Positions 1-7,913 are shown, numbered from the stretch's first letter. The stretch: DNA of 64,000 bases from Flavobacterium kayseriense (GCF_014305095.1 NZ_JACRUI010000001.1:355599-419598), one strand, 5' to 3'. Notes: generated by a model not told the origin, from the letters alone. Numbers and translations: made by a program.

Positions 1-1
1 C

Positions 2-1480
2 ACGGATAAGTATGATCCAAGTGGCGATGAGTGGCACGGTTTCGAAAAAACAATAAATAAATATGTCGCGGGACAATTCTTGACAAATGTGTTGGACTTG
101 GAAACTAATATTGATTCCATCAGGAATATTATGCAGCCATTGCCCTACCTGATGCATGTTGTCAATGCGGGAATAGTCGATGCGGGATTCACTTTACAAG
201 GCGATATCTTGACAGATCCTGATTTCAACAAAGCTTTGCTATTTCGTGATGGAGAATATTACGATGCCACGGTCAAAAATGAAACACCAATTGTTTATAA
301 AAACAATGAGTTCGACAATTTAGCTTATCAGGACAACGGCTTTCAGTATGTTACTTTTTCGAAAGAAATCACAGTCGAAAGAAAAGGAGATTATATCTTA
401 TTTGGAGACATTACTTCTCTGGTTTACTCGGCGAGAAAAAACCCAGCTTGGAGCCACGACAGATATCGTTGTTCAAATTTGAGTGTACGAATCGAAAAGA
501 AAAGTGCAGGAGTTACCACCCAATTGGCTTTTTTCGAACAATGGAGACAAGGAGCTGGTCAGCAAAATTTGTGGAAAGAAATCAAAGAAAACGCTTATGA
601 CATCCCTGTTTCGCTTGCTGTGGGTGATATCATCAAAATCACCAAAACAGAACCAAGACGGGATTTATCTCCATCTCCCACGCCTGATTATCCAGAGGCG
701 ATATCTTTGAAGTTGATTCCAGTGCGATATCGCTATGCTGATGGAAGTCCGATCATTTCAGTTTTGAACCTAAAGGAAATCGACTTGACTCGTGTGGTGC
801 CTGAAATGACTTTCAGGGATTTAATTATGATCATAAAAAACTGGAAAAATTACGAGTTCATCCCTGTTGACAATGTCATTTATATGAACAGAATCGAGTC
901 CAGGTTAAATAGAGATTCGGCTGTCAATCTATCAGAGTTTGATGTCGAAGAACCGCAAATCAATTACCACGATGACCGACAGTTTGAATTAGCTTTCACT
1001 GATGGAAAAGCATCTGAAACTTACAAGTATGATTCGATACTGGTTTCAGGAGACAATGTGCAGGTCAATAATTACACGATGAAAGATTCAGTGAGTCCCA
1101 TTAAGATTGATGCGCTGCCGCTTCCTGTGGTGGCCAGAAACGGAATCACCACCGCTTTGAGTTATGAAGATGAAACGACAAAGCTGCGATTGGTTTTTAT
1201 GCGTCCAATGCCTGCGGGAGGAACTCCAGTGTCGTACTGGAACGAGAATGTTCTTATCCAGAATGTTTATGAAACCGATTTTAAGAATTGGCTGAAATTC
1301 AGAATCAATTCTATCGCTTGGAATTGGGACTTTGTTATTTCAGTCGAGAAGTTCAGAGCCATTTCGATTCAAACTCTTGTCTATGCTTATAGTAATTATC
1401 ACATTTTCACCGAGATTGAAAAGGAGCGATTGAACAGTATGTTCTGGAGAATAACGGCAAAATCAGAAAGCCTATTATAA
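2..1480 (+). CDS. Phage-like structural protein, 5' end outside the window
   Basis: The reading frame is open from the left border to a TAA at 1478, so the N-terminus is missing; 492 codons are visible and an in-frame TTG at 80 is probably internal. There is no signal peptide or membrane segment in the visible part. It is rich in beta-prone stretches and polar residues, as in tail or baseplate proteins of phages. I do not recognise a named family. The phage assignment rests on position: it converges on a tyrosine integrase 33 bp away, next to a tRNA-Ser that is a plausible attachment site. It could equally be cargo of another integrative element. Confidence 0.6.
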   Translation, partial: TDKYDPSGDEWHGFEKTINKYVAGQFLTNVLDLETNIDSIRNIMQPLPYLMHVVNAGIVDAGFTLQGDILTDPDFNKALLFRDGEYYDATVKNETPIVYKNNEFDNLAYQDNGFQYVTFSKEITVERKGDYILFGDITSLVYSARKNPAWSHDRYRCSNLSVRIEKKSAGVTTQLAFFEQWRQGAGQQNLWKEIKENAYDIPVSLAVGDIIKITKTEPRRDLSPSPTPDYPEAISLKLIPVRYRYADGSPIISVLNLKEIDLTRVVPEMTFRDLIMIIKNWKNYEFIPVDNVIYMNRIESRLNRDSAVNLSEFDVEEPQINYHDDRQFELAFTDGKASETYKYDSILVSGDNVQVNNYTMKDSVSPIKIDALPLPVVARNGITTALSYEDETTKLRLVFMRPMPAGGTPVSYWNENVLIQNVYETDFKNWLKFRINSIAWNWDFVISVEKFRAISIQTLVYAYSNYHIFTEIEKERLNSMFWRITAKSESLL

Positions 1481-1483
1481 ACG

Positions 1484-1508
1484 AAAAACCGCTAATCTAG
1501 CGGTTTTT
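1484..1508. terminator. Bidirectional terminator between phage-like gene and integrase
   Basis: Perfect 11-bp inverted repeat (AAAAACCGCTA / TAGCGGTTTTT) with a 3-nt loop, flanked by A and T runs. It lies between two converging genes and can stop both. Confidence 0.8.
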
Positions 1509-1513
1509 TTGTT

Positions 1514-2692
1514 TTATTCCTCTTTCCCAAAATTAATATCAGCTCCTTGAATTATTGCATCACAACTTGAATTTCTAGGGGTGTACATTTCTGTAATTTT
1601 AATATCATAATGTCGCGCCTGGTCTCTTACTTTTATTGCGGCAACTCCGCTGTTTAATAGATCGGTAATTCCAGTGTCTTTGAGTCCGTAAAACTGGTAT
1701 TTACTTTCTAGATTTAATTCAGTTCTTAATGTTTCCCATGCGCTTGCAATTTTTCTGATCGGCATTTTTTTTGATCCTGGTTTAAAATTGTCGCTTGAAA
1801 AAACATAATCAGTGGGGTGGGCATTTCCTATATGATTTTTCAATTGCAATAAAAATTGAGAAGGGATTGTTACGACTTCGTCTTTTTTATTTTTCGAAAT
1901 CTCTTTTGGTAAAAAGATTGAATTATCATTAAAGTTTATCATCCATACTTTTAGCTTTCCAAGTTCCGTATTTCGAATAAAACAAAAATAAGTCGACATG
2001 CAAAGCGTGTGGAATCCGCTGTCGTAGGTGATCAGTTTATTATAGATTGCTTGTTTTATTTCTGTTGGGAATACTTGCCTTTTTTTTACGGGCAATCTCA
2101 TAGGTTGAATGCCTGCAACTGGGCTTTCATTAAGAACTCCTCTATTTATCAGAAAAGTGCAAAATAATCGCAAGAAGCCCAAATGATTGTTTCGTGTTCT
2201 TGGCGAAGAATCTCTTTCGATGTAAATCCAGTCTAAGTAATTGATGCAAAATTTCTTATTCACTTCTAGAGCAAAAACTATTGGGTTTTTCTCTTTTATG
2301 AATTGTTGCAGTAAGTTCAAATTAGAATTATAGGTTCTGAGCGTGTCTGGTCTGACAATATCATCCTTTAGTTGCTTTTTGATACTTGTCAAAAATTCCT
2401 CAACGCAAGCTTCAAATGTTTTATAGCTTTTTCCTGTTGATTCCAGAAAGGGAGACCAACCGTTGGCCAGTTTTGTGTTGATGCCTAAAACAATCCTTTT
2501 GGCGTGCTTTAATCGTTCTGAATTGGAAGCAATAGAAGGAACTCGAAGTCTTATGCGCTCTAGTTTATTTGTCGCTGGATTTTTAGCGTAGTAAACAATC
2601 ACCCACTCTTTATTTAGTTTGAGCTCTGCTGGTTTATAGTCTACAAATAGTACTGTAGATATATTACTTGTATGTTTTTCGGCATTTTGCAT
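1514..2692 (-). CDS. Tyrosine recombinase / phage-type integrase
   Basis: A 392-residue site-specific integrase. An N-terminal arm-binding region and a SAM-like core-binding domain (about residues 90-190) precede the catalytic domain (about 205-375). Visible catalytic positions are Arg240 (in FIRNTELGKL), His361 (in ARHYD) and the nucleophile Tyr370 (in TEMYTPR). Box II reads YGLKDTG around residue 335, so Lys338 stands where the second catalytic Arg normally is. It is transcribed away from the tRNA-Ser, with its start 125 bp from the tRNA 3' end, the usual layout of an integrase beside its attachment site. It probably catalyses integration and excision of the element extending left of the window. 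Confidence 0.93.
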   Translation of the reverse strand: MQNAEKHTSNISTVLFVDYKPAELKLNKEWVIVYYAKNPATNKLERIRLRVPSIASNSERLKHAKRIVLGINTKLANGWSPFLESTGKSYKTFEACVEEFLTSIKKQLKDDIVRPDTLRTYNSNLNLLQQFIKEKNPIVFALEVNKKFCINYLDWIYIERDSSPRTRNNHLGFLRLFCTFLINRGVLNESPVAGIQPMRLPVKKRQVFPTEIKQAIYNKLITYDSGFHTLCMSTYFCFIRNTELGKLKVWMINFNDNSIFLPKEISKNKKDEVVTIPSQFLLQLKNHIGNAHPTDYVFSSDNFKPGSKKMPIRKIASAWETLRTELNLESKYQFYGLKDTGITDLLNSGVAAIKVRDQARHYDIKITEMYTPRNSSCDAIIQGADINFGKEE

Positions 2693-2740
2693 TTTTTTTT
2701 ATTTTTTAAAAAAAAAGTAAATTTTTTCTAAAAAATAATG

Positions 2741-2759
2741 TTGACACAAATTTGACACA
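2741..2759 (+). repeat. Two direct TTGACACA repeats beside the integrase
   Basis: TTGACACA occurs at 2741-2748 and 2752-2759, an 11-bp period, in an otherwise A/T-run-rich stretch between the integrase start and the tRNA-Ser. Short direct repeats at this position are typical of integrase arm-type binding sites; that role is inferred. They could alternatively serve the integrase promoter. Confidence 0.45.
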
Positions 2760-2780
2760 GGGTTTTTATAAAAAACCTAA

Positions 2781-2805
2781 AAAACCCTTACATTGCAAGG
2801 GTTTT
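2781..2805 (-). terminator. Terminator after tRNA-Ser
   Basis: Inverted repeat AAAACCCTT / AAGGGTTTT with a 7-nt loop, just downstream of the minus-strand tRNA. It may be the host tRNA terminator or part of the attachment region of the element. Confidence 0.6.
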
Positions 2806-2816
2806 AAAATATTCAG

Positions 2817-2901
2817 CAGAGAGAAAGGGATTCGAACCCTCGATATGTTGCCATATACACGCTTTCCAAGCGTGCGCCTTCAGCCACTCGGCCACCTCTC
2901 T
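2817..2901 (-). tRNA. tRNA-Ser (GGA anticodon)
   Basis: An 85-nt class II tRNA. The 7-bp acceptor stem pairs AGAGAGG with TCTCTCT, U8-G9 is present, the anticodon loop reads TTGGAAA between CACGC/GCGTG stems (anticodon GGA), a long variable arm follows, and the T-loop is TTCGAAT. The discriminator base is G73 and CCA is not encoded. The integrase and phage-like gene start just beyond its 3' end, so it is the likely integration target. Confidence 0.95.
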
Positions 2902-2957
2902 AATTAGGTTTGCAAATAACACTAAAAAAACTGACTTACAAAAGCAATTTCTAATTA

Positions 2958-3986
2958 TTATATCATCTCTCCTCGTAAAGAAGTTTCAAAAATAGTTTTA
3001 AAGTCTCCTGCAGCAACGTCTTGTTGCAATAAGTACATCAGCTTAGTAATAGCGGCTTCTGTAGTGATATCTTTCCCTGAAATAACGCCAATCTGTTTCA
3101 TCGAGGTACTGGTCTCATATTGCCCCATATTGACACTGCCGCCAGAACATTGTGTCACATTTACAATATGCACTCCTCTATCGATTGCTTTAGTTAATAA
3201 TGAAATAAACCACTCTTCAGTAGGTGCATTTCCAGAGCCATACGTTTCTAAAACCACCCCTTGCAAAGCCGGTATAGCAAGTATTGCATTTACCACCATC
3301 TCACTTATTCCTGGGAAAATTTTTATAATAACTACATTCGTATCTAAAACCTTATGCACTATTAACTCACCACGCTTTTTTTGAGGTAAAAATAAGTCGG
3401 GCCATTTTTTTAAGTGCACGCCTGACTCTATTAAATGTGGGTAGTTAGGGGATGTAAAAGCCTTAAAATGTTCAGCATTTATTTTAGTGGTTCGGTTGCC
3501 TCTGTATAATTTATATTCAAAATAAAGGCAAACCTCACTGATCACAGGTACATTATTTTCCTGCAAAGAGGCAATTTGTATTGCAGTAATTAAGTTTTCT
3601 TTTGCGTCTGTGCGTAAATCACCAATAGGTAACTGCGAACCCGTAAAAATCACTGGCTTAGCCAAATTCTCTAACATAAAGCTCATCGCCGATGCAGTGT
3701 AAGACATGGTATCAGAACCATGCAGAACTACAAAACCATCAAACTGATCGTAGGTCGATTCGATAACATTGGCTATTTTAGTCCACTCTAACGGATTCAT
3801 ATTCGAAGAATCAATAGGTTCTTCAAACGAAAGAGTTTCTATCTCGCAATCTAATTGCTTGAGCTCCGGAATTTTTTGTAATAACTTATTGAAATTAAAT
3901 GCTTTTAAAGCACCGGTTTCAAAGTCTTTACTCATTCCGATTGTCCCACCGGTGTACAACAATAAAATCTTAGCCTTTAAGCTCAT
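2958..3986 (-). CDS. ansA: L-asparaginase, type I
   Basis: A 342-residue asparaginase that hydrolyses L-asparagine to aspartate and ammonia. There is no signal peptide, so it is the cytoplasmic type I enzyme. The first catalytic motif TGGTIG is at residues 12-17 and the second, HGSDTM, begins at His89, giving the expected Thr12, Thr93 and Asp92; length is typical. Its start overlaps the end of the upstream acyltransferase-like gene by 17 bp, so the two are co-transcribed and probably translationally coupled. The next gene in the transcription direction is tRNA-Ser. Confidence 0.95.
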   Translation of the reverse strand: MSLKAKILLLYTGGTIGMSKDFETGALKAFNFNKLLQKIPELKQLDCEIETLSFEEPIDSSNMNPLEWTKIANVIESTYDQFDGFVVLHGSDTMSYTASAMSFMLENLAKPVIFTGSQLPIGDLRTDAKENLITAIQIASLQENNVPVISEVCLYFEYKLYRGNRTTKINAEHFKAFTSPNYPHLIESGVHLKKWPDLFLPQKKRGELIVHKVLDTNVVIIKIFPGISEMVVNAILAIPALQGVVLETYGSGNAPTEEWFISLLTKAIDRGVHIVNVTQCSGGSVNMGQYETSTSMKQIGVISGKDITTEAAITKLMYLLQQDVAAGDFKTIFETSLRGEMI

Positions 3987-5112
3987 TGTTATATTTTAAT
4001 TTATTAACAACTGGATTAGCATACATATCTAATAAACCTTGTAAAGCAACCGGATTTTCGGCATCGATTCTCATATCAAGTCGGCGCTCAAAAAGTGATT
4101 TCTCATTTTCGGTATAATATTTAGCGTATGTTTCTGTTTTATATAGAATATCGTAAGCGATATAGTTAGTAGGCCACAATTTATAAGAACTCAGTATCGA
4201 GTCATCTATTACTTGTGCTAAAGCTTGAATTTGTTTATTATTATTGTCAAATTCATTTTTAATAGTATCAATCTCTTGATCTAGAACATCGCCTATGTGA
4301 ATGTGAATGCGCTTCTTTTGACCCATGATTCCACTAAGCAGGGTCATAAAATCCTCATTCTTTTCTTTTACATAAACCTCATTATTAGTCTCCGCTATTA
4401 ATTGCGGGATCTTTAAAACATCCGTAGGGTCGTATTCATATGAGATAGAAACAGGAACTATTTTTAATTTCTTAAAATAATCCATTAAATTAGCTTCGTC
4501 AGAACCCATAGCAAGCATTTTTAAAACACCTGGATTAGTAGCATCATTACCGTCTTTTGTTCTTCCCTCGCGCTGAGCAATCCAAACAGAGCGATTTTCA
4601 TGCTCAACTAAATAACCAATGTATTCCGCTAAATTCTTTGAACTTTGCAGCATCTCTCTTGGGGACAGCCCACGTTGCACTAAAAAGTTTCGGTTTAATT
4701 TCGCTAAAACATTCAAGAAATCCTTTTGAACAAGGTTATCTCCAATGGCAGAGGCAGTCATCACTAAGCCATGCTCAAACAAAGCGACATTTAACAAAGT
4801 GGTATCTAATACAATATCGCGATGGTTCGAAACAAAAAGATAAGACGCCCCTTTTTCAAGTTTTTCGAAACCTGAAGTACTTAGACCATCAGAACTTTTT
4901 TCTAAAACCTTTTGAATCGTATGATATATAAAATTACATTGAAAGTCGCGAATAGAATGTGTTTTTGAAAGTTGTTCCTTCCAAACGGCATCAGCCACAT
5001 CAGGAAATGTAAAGCCCATCATTGCCTTCATCATCGGATGGTTTTTTACATTTAAAATGGCATCATTTATTTCAGAATCATAAAATGGCCTGATCGCATC
5101 AAATTTTTGCAT
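3970..5112 (-). CDS. 1-acyl-sn-glycerol-3-phosphate acyltransferase-like protein
   Basis: A 380-residue protein with a central PlsC-type acyltransferase region (about residues 85-270). The NHRDIVLD motif contains His97 and Asp103; five residues separate them, not the four of the classical HX4D box, so either the catalytic Asp is another residue or the motif is a family variant. QREGRTKDG (about residue 180) resembles acyltransferase block III. No clear membrane segment is seen. The family is common in Bacteroidetes and annotated as a phospholipid-synthesis acyltransferase; the exact acyl acceptor is not known from sequence. It lies between tatD and ansA in one minus-strand run. Confidence 0.75.
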   Translation of the reverse strand: MQKFDAIRPFYDSEINDAILNVKNHPMMKAMMGFTFPDVADAVWKEQLSKTHSIRDFQCNFIYHTIQKVLEKSSDGLSTSGFEKLEKGASYLFVSNHRDIVLDTTLLNVALFEHGLVMTASAIGDNLVQKDFLNVLAKLNRNFLVQRGLSPREMLQSSKNLAEYIGYLVEHENRSVWIAQREGRTKDGNDATNPGVLKMLAMGSDEANLMDYFKKLKIVPVSISYEYDPTDVLKIPQLIAETNNEVYVKEKNEDFMTLLSGIMGQKKRIHIHIGDVLDQEIDTIKNEFDNNNKQIQALAQVIDDSILSSYKLWPTNYIAYDILYKTETYAKYYTENEKSLFERRLDMRIDAENPVALQGLLDMYANPVVNKLKYNNELKG

Positions 5113-5173
5113 TATTGGTTATTTTAGGTGACAAATGAACAAAAAAAATATTAAATTATAGGAAATTAAGCCC

Positions 5174-5941
5174 TTAAATACCAAAAATAGCTTTCGAATT
5201 TTCAGTGGTTACTTTCGCGATATCATTTGCCGAAAGCCCATATAAAGTTGCTAACTTTTCTATAATATGTACAAGATAACTACTCTCATTGCGTTTCCCT
5301 CTGTAGGGCACTGGCGCTAAATAGGGAGAATCTGTTTCTAGGACAATGTGCTTTAAGTCGATTTGATTTAAAAACTGGTCAACTTTACCATTTTTAAAAG
5401 TCACCACTCCTCCTATACCCAGTTTCATATTATAGGAGATAGCTTGTAAAGCCTGTTCGTAAGTTCCTGTGAAACAATGAAAAATACCAAATAAATCATC
5501 TGATTTTTCTTGTTCTAGTACTTCAAAAACTTCATCAAAAGCATCACGACAGTGAATCACGATAGGTAACTTGTGTTTTTTTGCCCATTGAATCTGAGTC
5601 CTAAAAGCTATTTGTTGTTCCCTTAAAAAAGTTTTATCCCAGAACAAATCGATTCCTATTTCACCTATGGCATAGAAGTTTCTTTTAGCTAATTCCTCTT
5701 CCACATGCTGGAGTTCTTGAAGATAATTCTCTTTTACATAAGTAGGATGCAAGCCCATCATTAAAAAAACATTTTCAGGATGTTGTTGCTCTAAATCGTA
5801 CATGGACGCGGTGTAACTAGAATCTATAGCAGGAATAAAAAACCGTGAAACACCGGCATCAATAGCTCTTTGAATCATTTCGGTACGATCTTCATTAAAT
5901 TCCTCTGAGTATAAATGGGTATGTGTATCAGTGATTATCAT
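5174..5941 (-). CDS. tatD: TatD family metal-dependent hydrolase / DNase
   Basis: A 255-residue TIM-barrel metallohydrolase. Metal ligands are visible at the expected places: DTHTH at residues 5-9, Glu94 in AIGEIGID, His130 in IVIHCRDA, His155 in FHCFTG and Asp204 in LETDSPYL. Family members are cytoplasmic 3'-5' exonucleases or deoxyribonucleases implicated in DNA repair and RNA turnover; which TatD paralogue this is cannot be decided here. It is first in a run with the acyltransferase-like gene and ansA, 61 bp upstream of the next start. Confidence 0.9.
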   Translation of the reverse strand: MIITDTHTHLYSEEFNEDRTEMIQRAIDAGVSRFFIPAIDSSYTASMYDLEQQHPENVFLMMGLHPTYVKENYLQELQHVEEELAKRNFYAIGEIGIDLFWDKTFLREQQIAFRTQIQWAKKHKLPIVIHCRDAFDEVFEVLEQEKSDDLFGIFHCFTGTYEQALQAISYNMKLGIGGVVTFKNGKVDQFLNQIDLKHIVLETDSPYLAPVPYRGKRNESSYLVHIIEKLATLYGLSANDIAKVTTENSKAIFGI

Positions 5942-5971
5942 TATTGCTTTTTACTGTTCAATTATAACAGA

Positions 5972-5979
5972 CAAAATTA
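5972..5979 (-). promoter_or_regulatory. Possible -7 box for tatD
   Basis: The minus strand reads TAATTTTG, matching the Bacteroidetes -7 consensus TAnnTTTG, about 30 bp before the tatD start. No well-spaced -33 TTG was found. Confidence 0.35.
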
Positions 5980-6108
5980 CAATTATTACGCAAAAGATGC
6001 ACTACAGATGCGATGGCAAAAGCAGATTTTAATTTCAAAGTACCAAATAATAATTACAGCATACAGATTGATCGAATGCAACGGACCTAATCGGATTTAT
6101 AGTAATAA

Positions 6109-6173
6109 GCCACAGCTTAAAAGGGTTAGAAAGACTAATTCTATTAATCTCTACAATCCTTTTAAGCTGTGGC
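6109..6173. repeat. 65-bp near-palindrome between tatD and the anti-sigma gene
   Basis: Perfect 16-bp arms (GCCACAGCTTAAAAGG at 6109-6124 and its complement at 6158-6173) extend to 19 bp if one G-T pair is allowed. A second, inner 8-bp inverted repeat lies at 6132-6139 / 6143-6150 with one mismatch and a 3-nt loop. No U-run follows on either strand, so this is not an ordinary terminator. It could be a small palindromic mobile repeat or a structured RNA. Confidence 0.6.
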
Positions 6174-6231
6174 AAAAAGAATAAAACTAAAAAAAATTTT
6201 TAAACCTTGTTTTGAAGTCCATTAATTACCA

Positions 6232-6957
6232 TCAATCAAAATCATTCAATAATTTTTGAACCTGATCGTAATTCTCATAATCAGCAGGAATGGTCAATAG
6301 TATTTCCTTACTGGCTTTATACTCTTTTTGTTTTAATTTTGACAATGCCAGACTCCAAATGGCTTTGTTTTTATAAATTGAATTCCCTGATTTTAATTCG
6401 TTAAAAACAACTTCGGCTGCTTTTGTTTTATCTGTTTCTAACAAGGCAACACCATAAAAATACTGCAACTCAGCTGTTTTATTTTCTTTCAAAAGGGCTT
6501 CAAAAAGCGGAATTGCTTCTTGATACTTTTTGTCATTAAAAGCGGTTTCTGCCTGTTTCACATTTGATACAGCATCACCTCTCTCTGTGAAATACGCATT
6601 TTCGTATTGATTGTAATCGTCAAACGACGGATTTGAATTCGAATTAAAAACAAATACCCCAAACAACAACGCAACTGATGCCGCCGCCATATACATCCAG
6701 GGTTTAAACTGCACCACCTTAGCTTTGGGAGCTTGCAACTGCTCTTTAGAAATTGTTTTTAAGTTTGCAACAAAAGCATTTCGCTCGGTTTCTAGCCCAA
6801 ATTTAAGTTCCAGTTGCTCATTTACTTCCTTAAAAGTTGCAAATGCGGCAGCCATTTCCTGATTTTCGGTCAGTTCTTTTTCGAAATTTATTTTTTCAGC
6901 ACTCGACAATTCCTCTTGGAGGTATTGATCGAATAGGATATAGTTTTCTTCGTTCAT
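6232..6957 (-). CDS. Membrane anti-sigma-like protein with C-terminal TPR
   Basis: A 241-residue single-pass protein. Residues 1-80 are acidic and helical, in the style of cytoplasmic anti-sigma domains; one hydrophobic segment lies at about 86-106 after a KPW boundary; the remainder (about 120-240) resembles tetratricopeptide repeats (KKYQEAIPLFEALL, NKAIWSLALSKLKQKEY). It starts 2 bp after the stop of the ECF sigma gene, the classic sigma/anti-sigma arrangement, so I infer that it sequesters that sigma factor and that the TPR part, outside the inner membrane, senses a periplasmic partner. No ZAS zinc motif is visible. It could instead be a TPR protein that merely shares the operon. Confidence 0.7.
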   Translation of the reverse strand: MNEENYILFDQYLQEELSSAEKINFEKELTENQEMAAAFATFKEVNEQLELKFGLETERNAFVANLKTISKEQLQAPKAKVVQFKPWMYMAAASVALLFGVFVFNSNSNPSFDDYNQYENAYFTERGDAVSNVKQAETAFNDKKYQEAIPLFEALLKENKTAELQYFYGVALLETDKTKAAEVVFNELKSGNSIYKNKAIWSLALSKLKQKEYKASKEILLTIPADYENYDQVQKLLNDFD

Positions 6958-6959
6958 GG

Positions 6960-7544
6960 CTAGCTAAGTTTTAGAGATTTAAAGCGACTGTTTTCTTGAA
7001 TCCACTGTGTTAATTGTCCGGTACACAACGATTTTTTCTTGCGCACATATCCATAAGTCACATTGAGTTTCTCGGCCACCTCTTCCATCGACTTGATGGT
7101 AAAACTGAGCTTTAGTACTTCTTGGCATTTTTCGCCTAACTTCTGGAACATGGCATCAAACAGCTGTTGCTTCTCTTCAAATAATTCGGTTTCGGCAACC
7201 ATATCTGCAGTGGGTTCATTAGTAGATGTTTCATTCTCCTTAATTGTTACCCCTTTATTAGATGCTTTTTTTAATTCGTTCAGCCATTTCCTTTTGCACA
7301 ACAAAAAAAAGTAGGCGTCGAACGGACAGCTCAACTGTAAACTTTTGGCTTTAGCCTGATTAAACAGTACAATCATTACTTCCTGCACCACATCTTGCGC
7401 CTGATCTTCATCGCCAGAGTTATTTCTGATATAGGAAACCACTTTGGGAACAAACTTTTTATAGATAGACTGAATGACTGCCGAATCATTATTAGCAAGT
7501 CCTTCAATATAGGATTGGTCGGGATGTATAGTTGCATTGGCCAT
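6960..7544 (-). CDS. ECF-type RNA polymerase sigma factor
   Basis: A 194-residue sigma-70 family protein with only regions 2 and 4. Region 2 covers about residues 20-90 (FVPKVVSYIRNN, DEDQAQDVVQEVMIVLF) and region 4 about 128-190 (CQEVLKLSF, MEEVAEKLNVTYGYVRKKK as the helix-turn-helix). It directs RNA polymerase to a small set of promoters, usually for envelope functions. The next gene is a membrane anti-sigma-like protein, and the divergent intergenic region carries three identically spaced GGGTAACAA-type promoter candidates, which I infer to be its targets. No such element faces its own start, so autoregulation is not obvious. Confidence 0.9.
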   Translation of the reverse strand: MANATIHPDQSYIEGLANNDSAVIQSIYKKFVPKVVSYIRNNSGDEDQAQDVVQEVMIVLFNQAKAKSLQLSCPFDAYFFLLCKRKWLNELKKASNKGVTIKENETSTNEPTADMVAETELFEEKQQLFDAMFQKLGEKCQEVLKLSFTIKSMEEVAEKLNVTYGYVRKKKSLCTGQLTQWIQENSRFKSLKLS

Positions 7545-7601
7545 AGCAAAAAATTTATTGGCTAATGTAAAAAAAGAAAATCAAATATTTTTTGATTTCA
7601 G

Positions 7602-7640
7602 GGGTAACAATTTTAAAAGCCTGTTGATATACTACTATAA
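7602..7640 (+). promoter_or_regulatory. ECF promoter candidate, copy 1
   Basis: GGGTAACAA at 7602-7610, TTGATAT at 7624-7630 and TATAA at 7636-7640. The start codon of the first mini-ORF follows 32 bp later. GTAAC resembles ECF -35 elements; assignment to the neighbouring sigma factor is inferred. Confidence 0.65.
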
Positions 7641-7672
7641 ATCAGATGTATGTTCATTAAAAAACAAAAAAC

Positions 7673-7741
7673 ATGGAAAAATAAATCAAAAAAATAGGCT
7701 CCCAATTCACTAGACGGATTTGGAAAAACATCACCCGATAA
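7673..7741 (+). pseudogene. Decayed first copy of the cationic mini-peptide frame
   Basis: A 23-codon frame aligned without gaps to the mini-ORF at 7829, but codon 4 is TAA where the second copy has TAT. The rest still reads IKKI near the N-terminus and TRRIWKNITR at the C-terminus, keeping the pattern of the intact copy. No alternative start restores the peptide. It retains its own promoter-like element and leader, so the RNA may still be made. Confidence 0.45.
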
Positions 7742-7757
7742 AAAAAACAATAATAAG

Positions 7758-7796
7758 GGGTAACAATTCAAAACCAAAATTGATATGGCAGTATAA
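7758..7796 (+). promoter_or_regulatory. ECF promoter candidate, copy 2
   Basis: GGGTAACAA at 7758-7766, TTGATAT at 7780-7786 and TATAA at 7792-7796, 32 bp before the ATG of the intact mini-ORF. Spacing is identical to the other four copies. Confidence 0.65.
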
Positions 7797-7828
7797 AACA
7801 AATACCAATTCATTAAAAAACAAAAAAC

Positions 7829-7897
7829 ATGAAAAAGTATATCAAAAAAATCAGACGCTATTTCACTCGGAAAATTTGGAAAATAATCACCCGATAA
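7829..7897 (+). CDS. Predicted 22-residue cationic amphipathic peptide
   Basis: ATG at 7829 to TAA at 7895. The peptide has six Lys and four Arg and no acidic residue. It begins MKKYIKKI and ends TRKIWKIITR. Hydrophobic residues fall at positions 1, 4, 5, 8, 11, 12, 16, 19 and 20, a 3-4 residue periodicity that would give an amphipathic helix. The frame follows a GGGTAACAA-type promoter by 32 bp, and the same leader and frame length occur in the neighbouring repeat unit. It is too short for routine gene calling and I know of no named family. It may be a membrane-active small protein, an antimicrobial-like peptide or a leader peptide, or the locus may act only as RNA; expression is unproven. 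Confidence 0.5.
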   Translation: MKKYIKKIRRYFTRKIWKIITR

Positions 7898-7913
7898 AAA
7901 AATCACGAATAAC

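Noticed and set aside
6109..6173. The 65-bp palindrome as terminator of the anti-sigma gene
   Set aside because: It is about 60 bp beyond the stop and neither strand has a U-tract after the stem, so intrinsic termination is unlikely.
7239..7256. GGGGTAACAATT on the minus strand inside the ECF sigma gene
   Set aside because: It encodes KGVTI in frame, and neither TTGATAT nor TATAA occurs at the required distance, so it is a chance coding match and not a sixth promoter.
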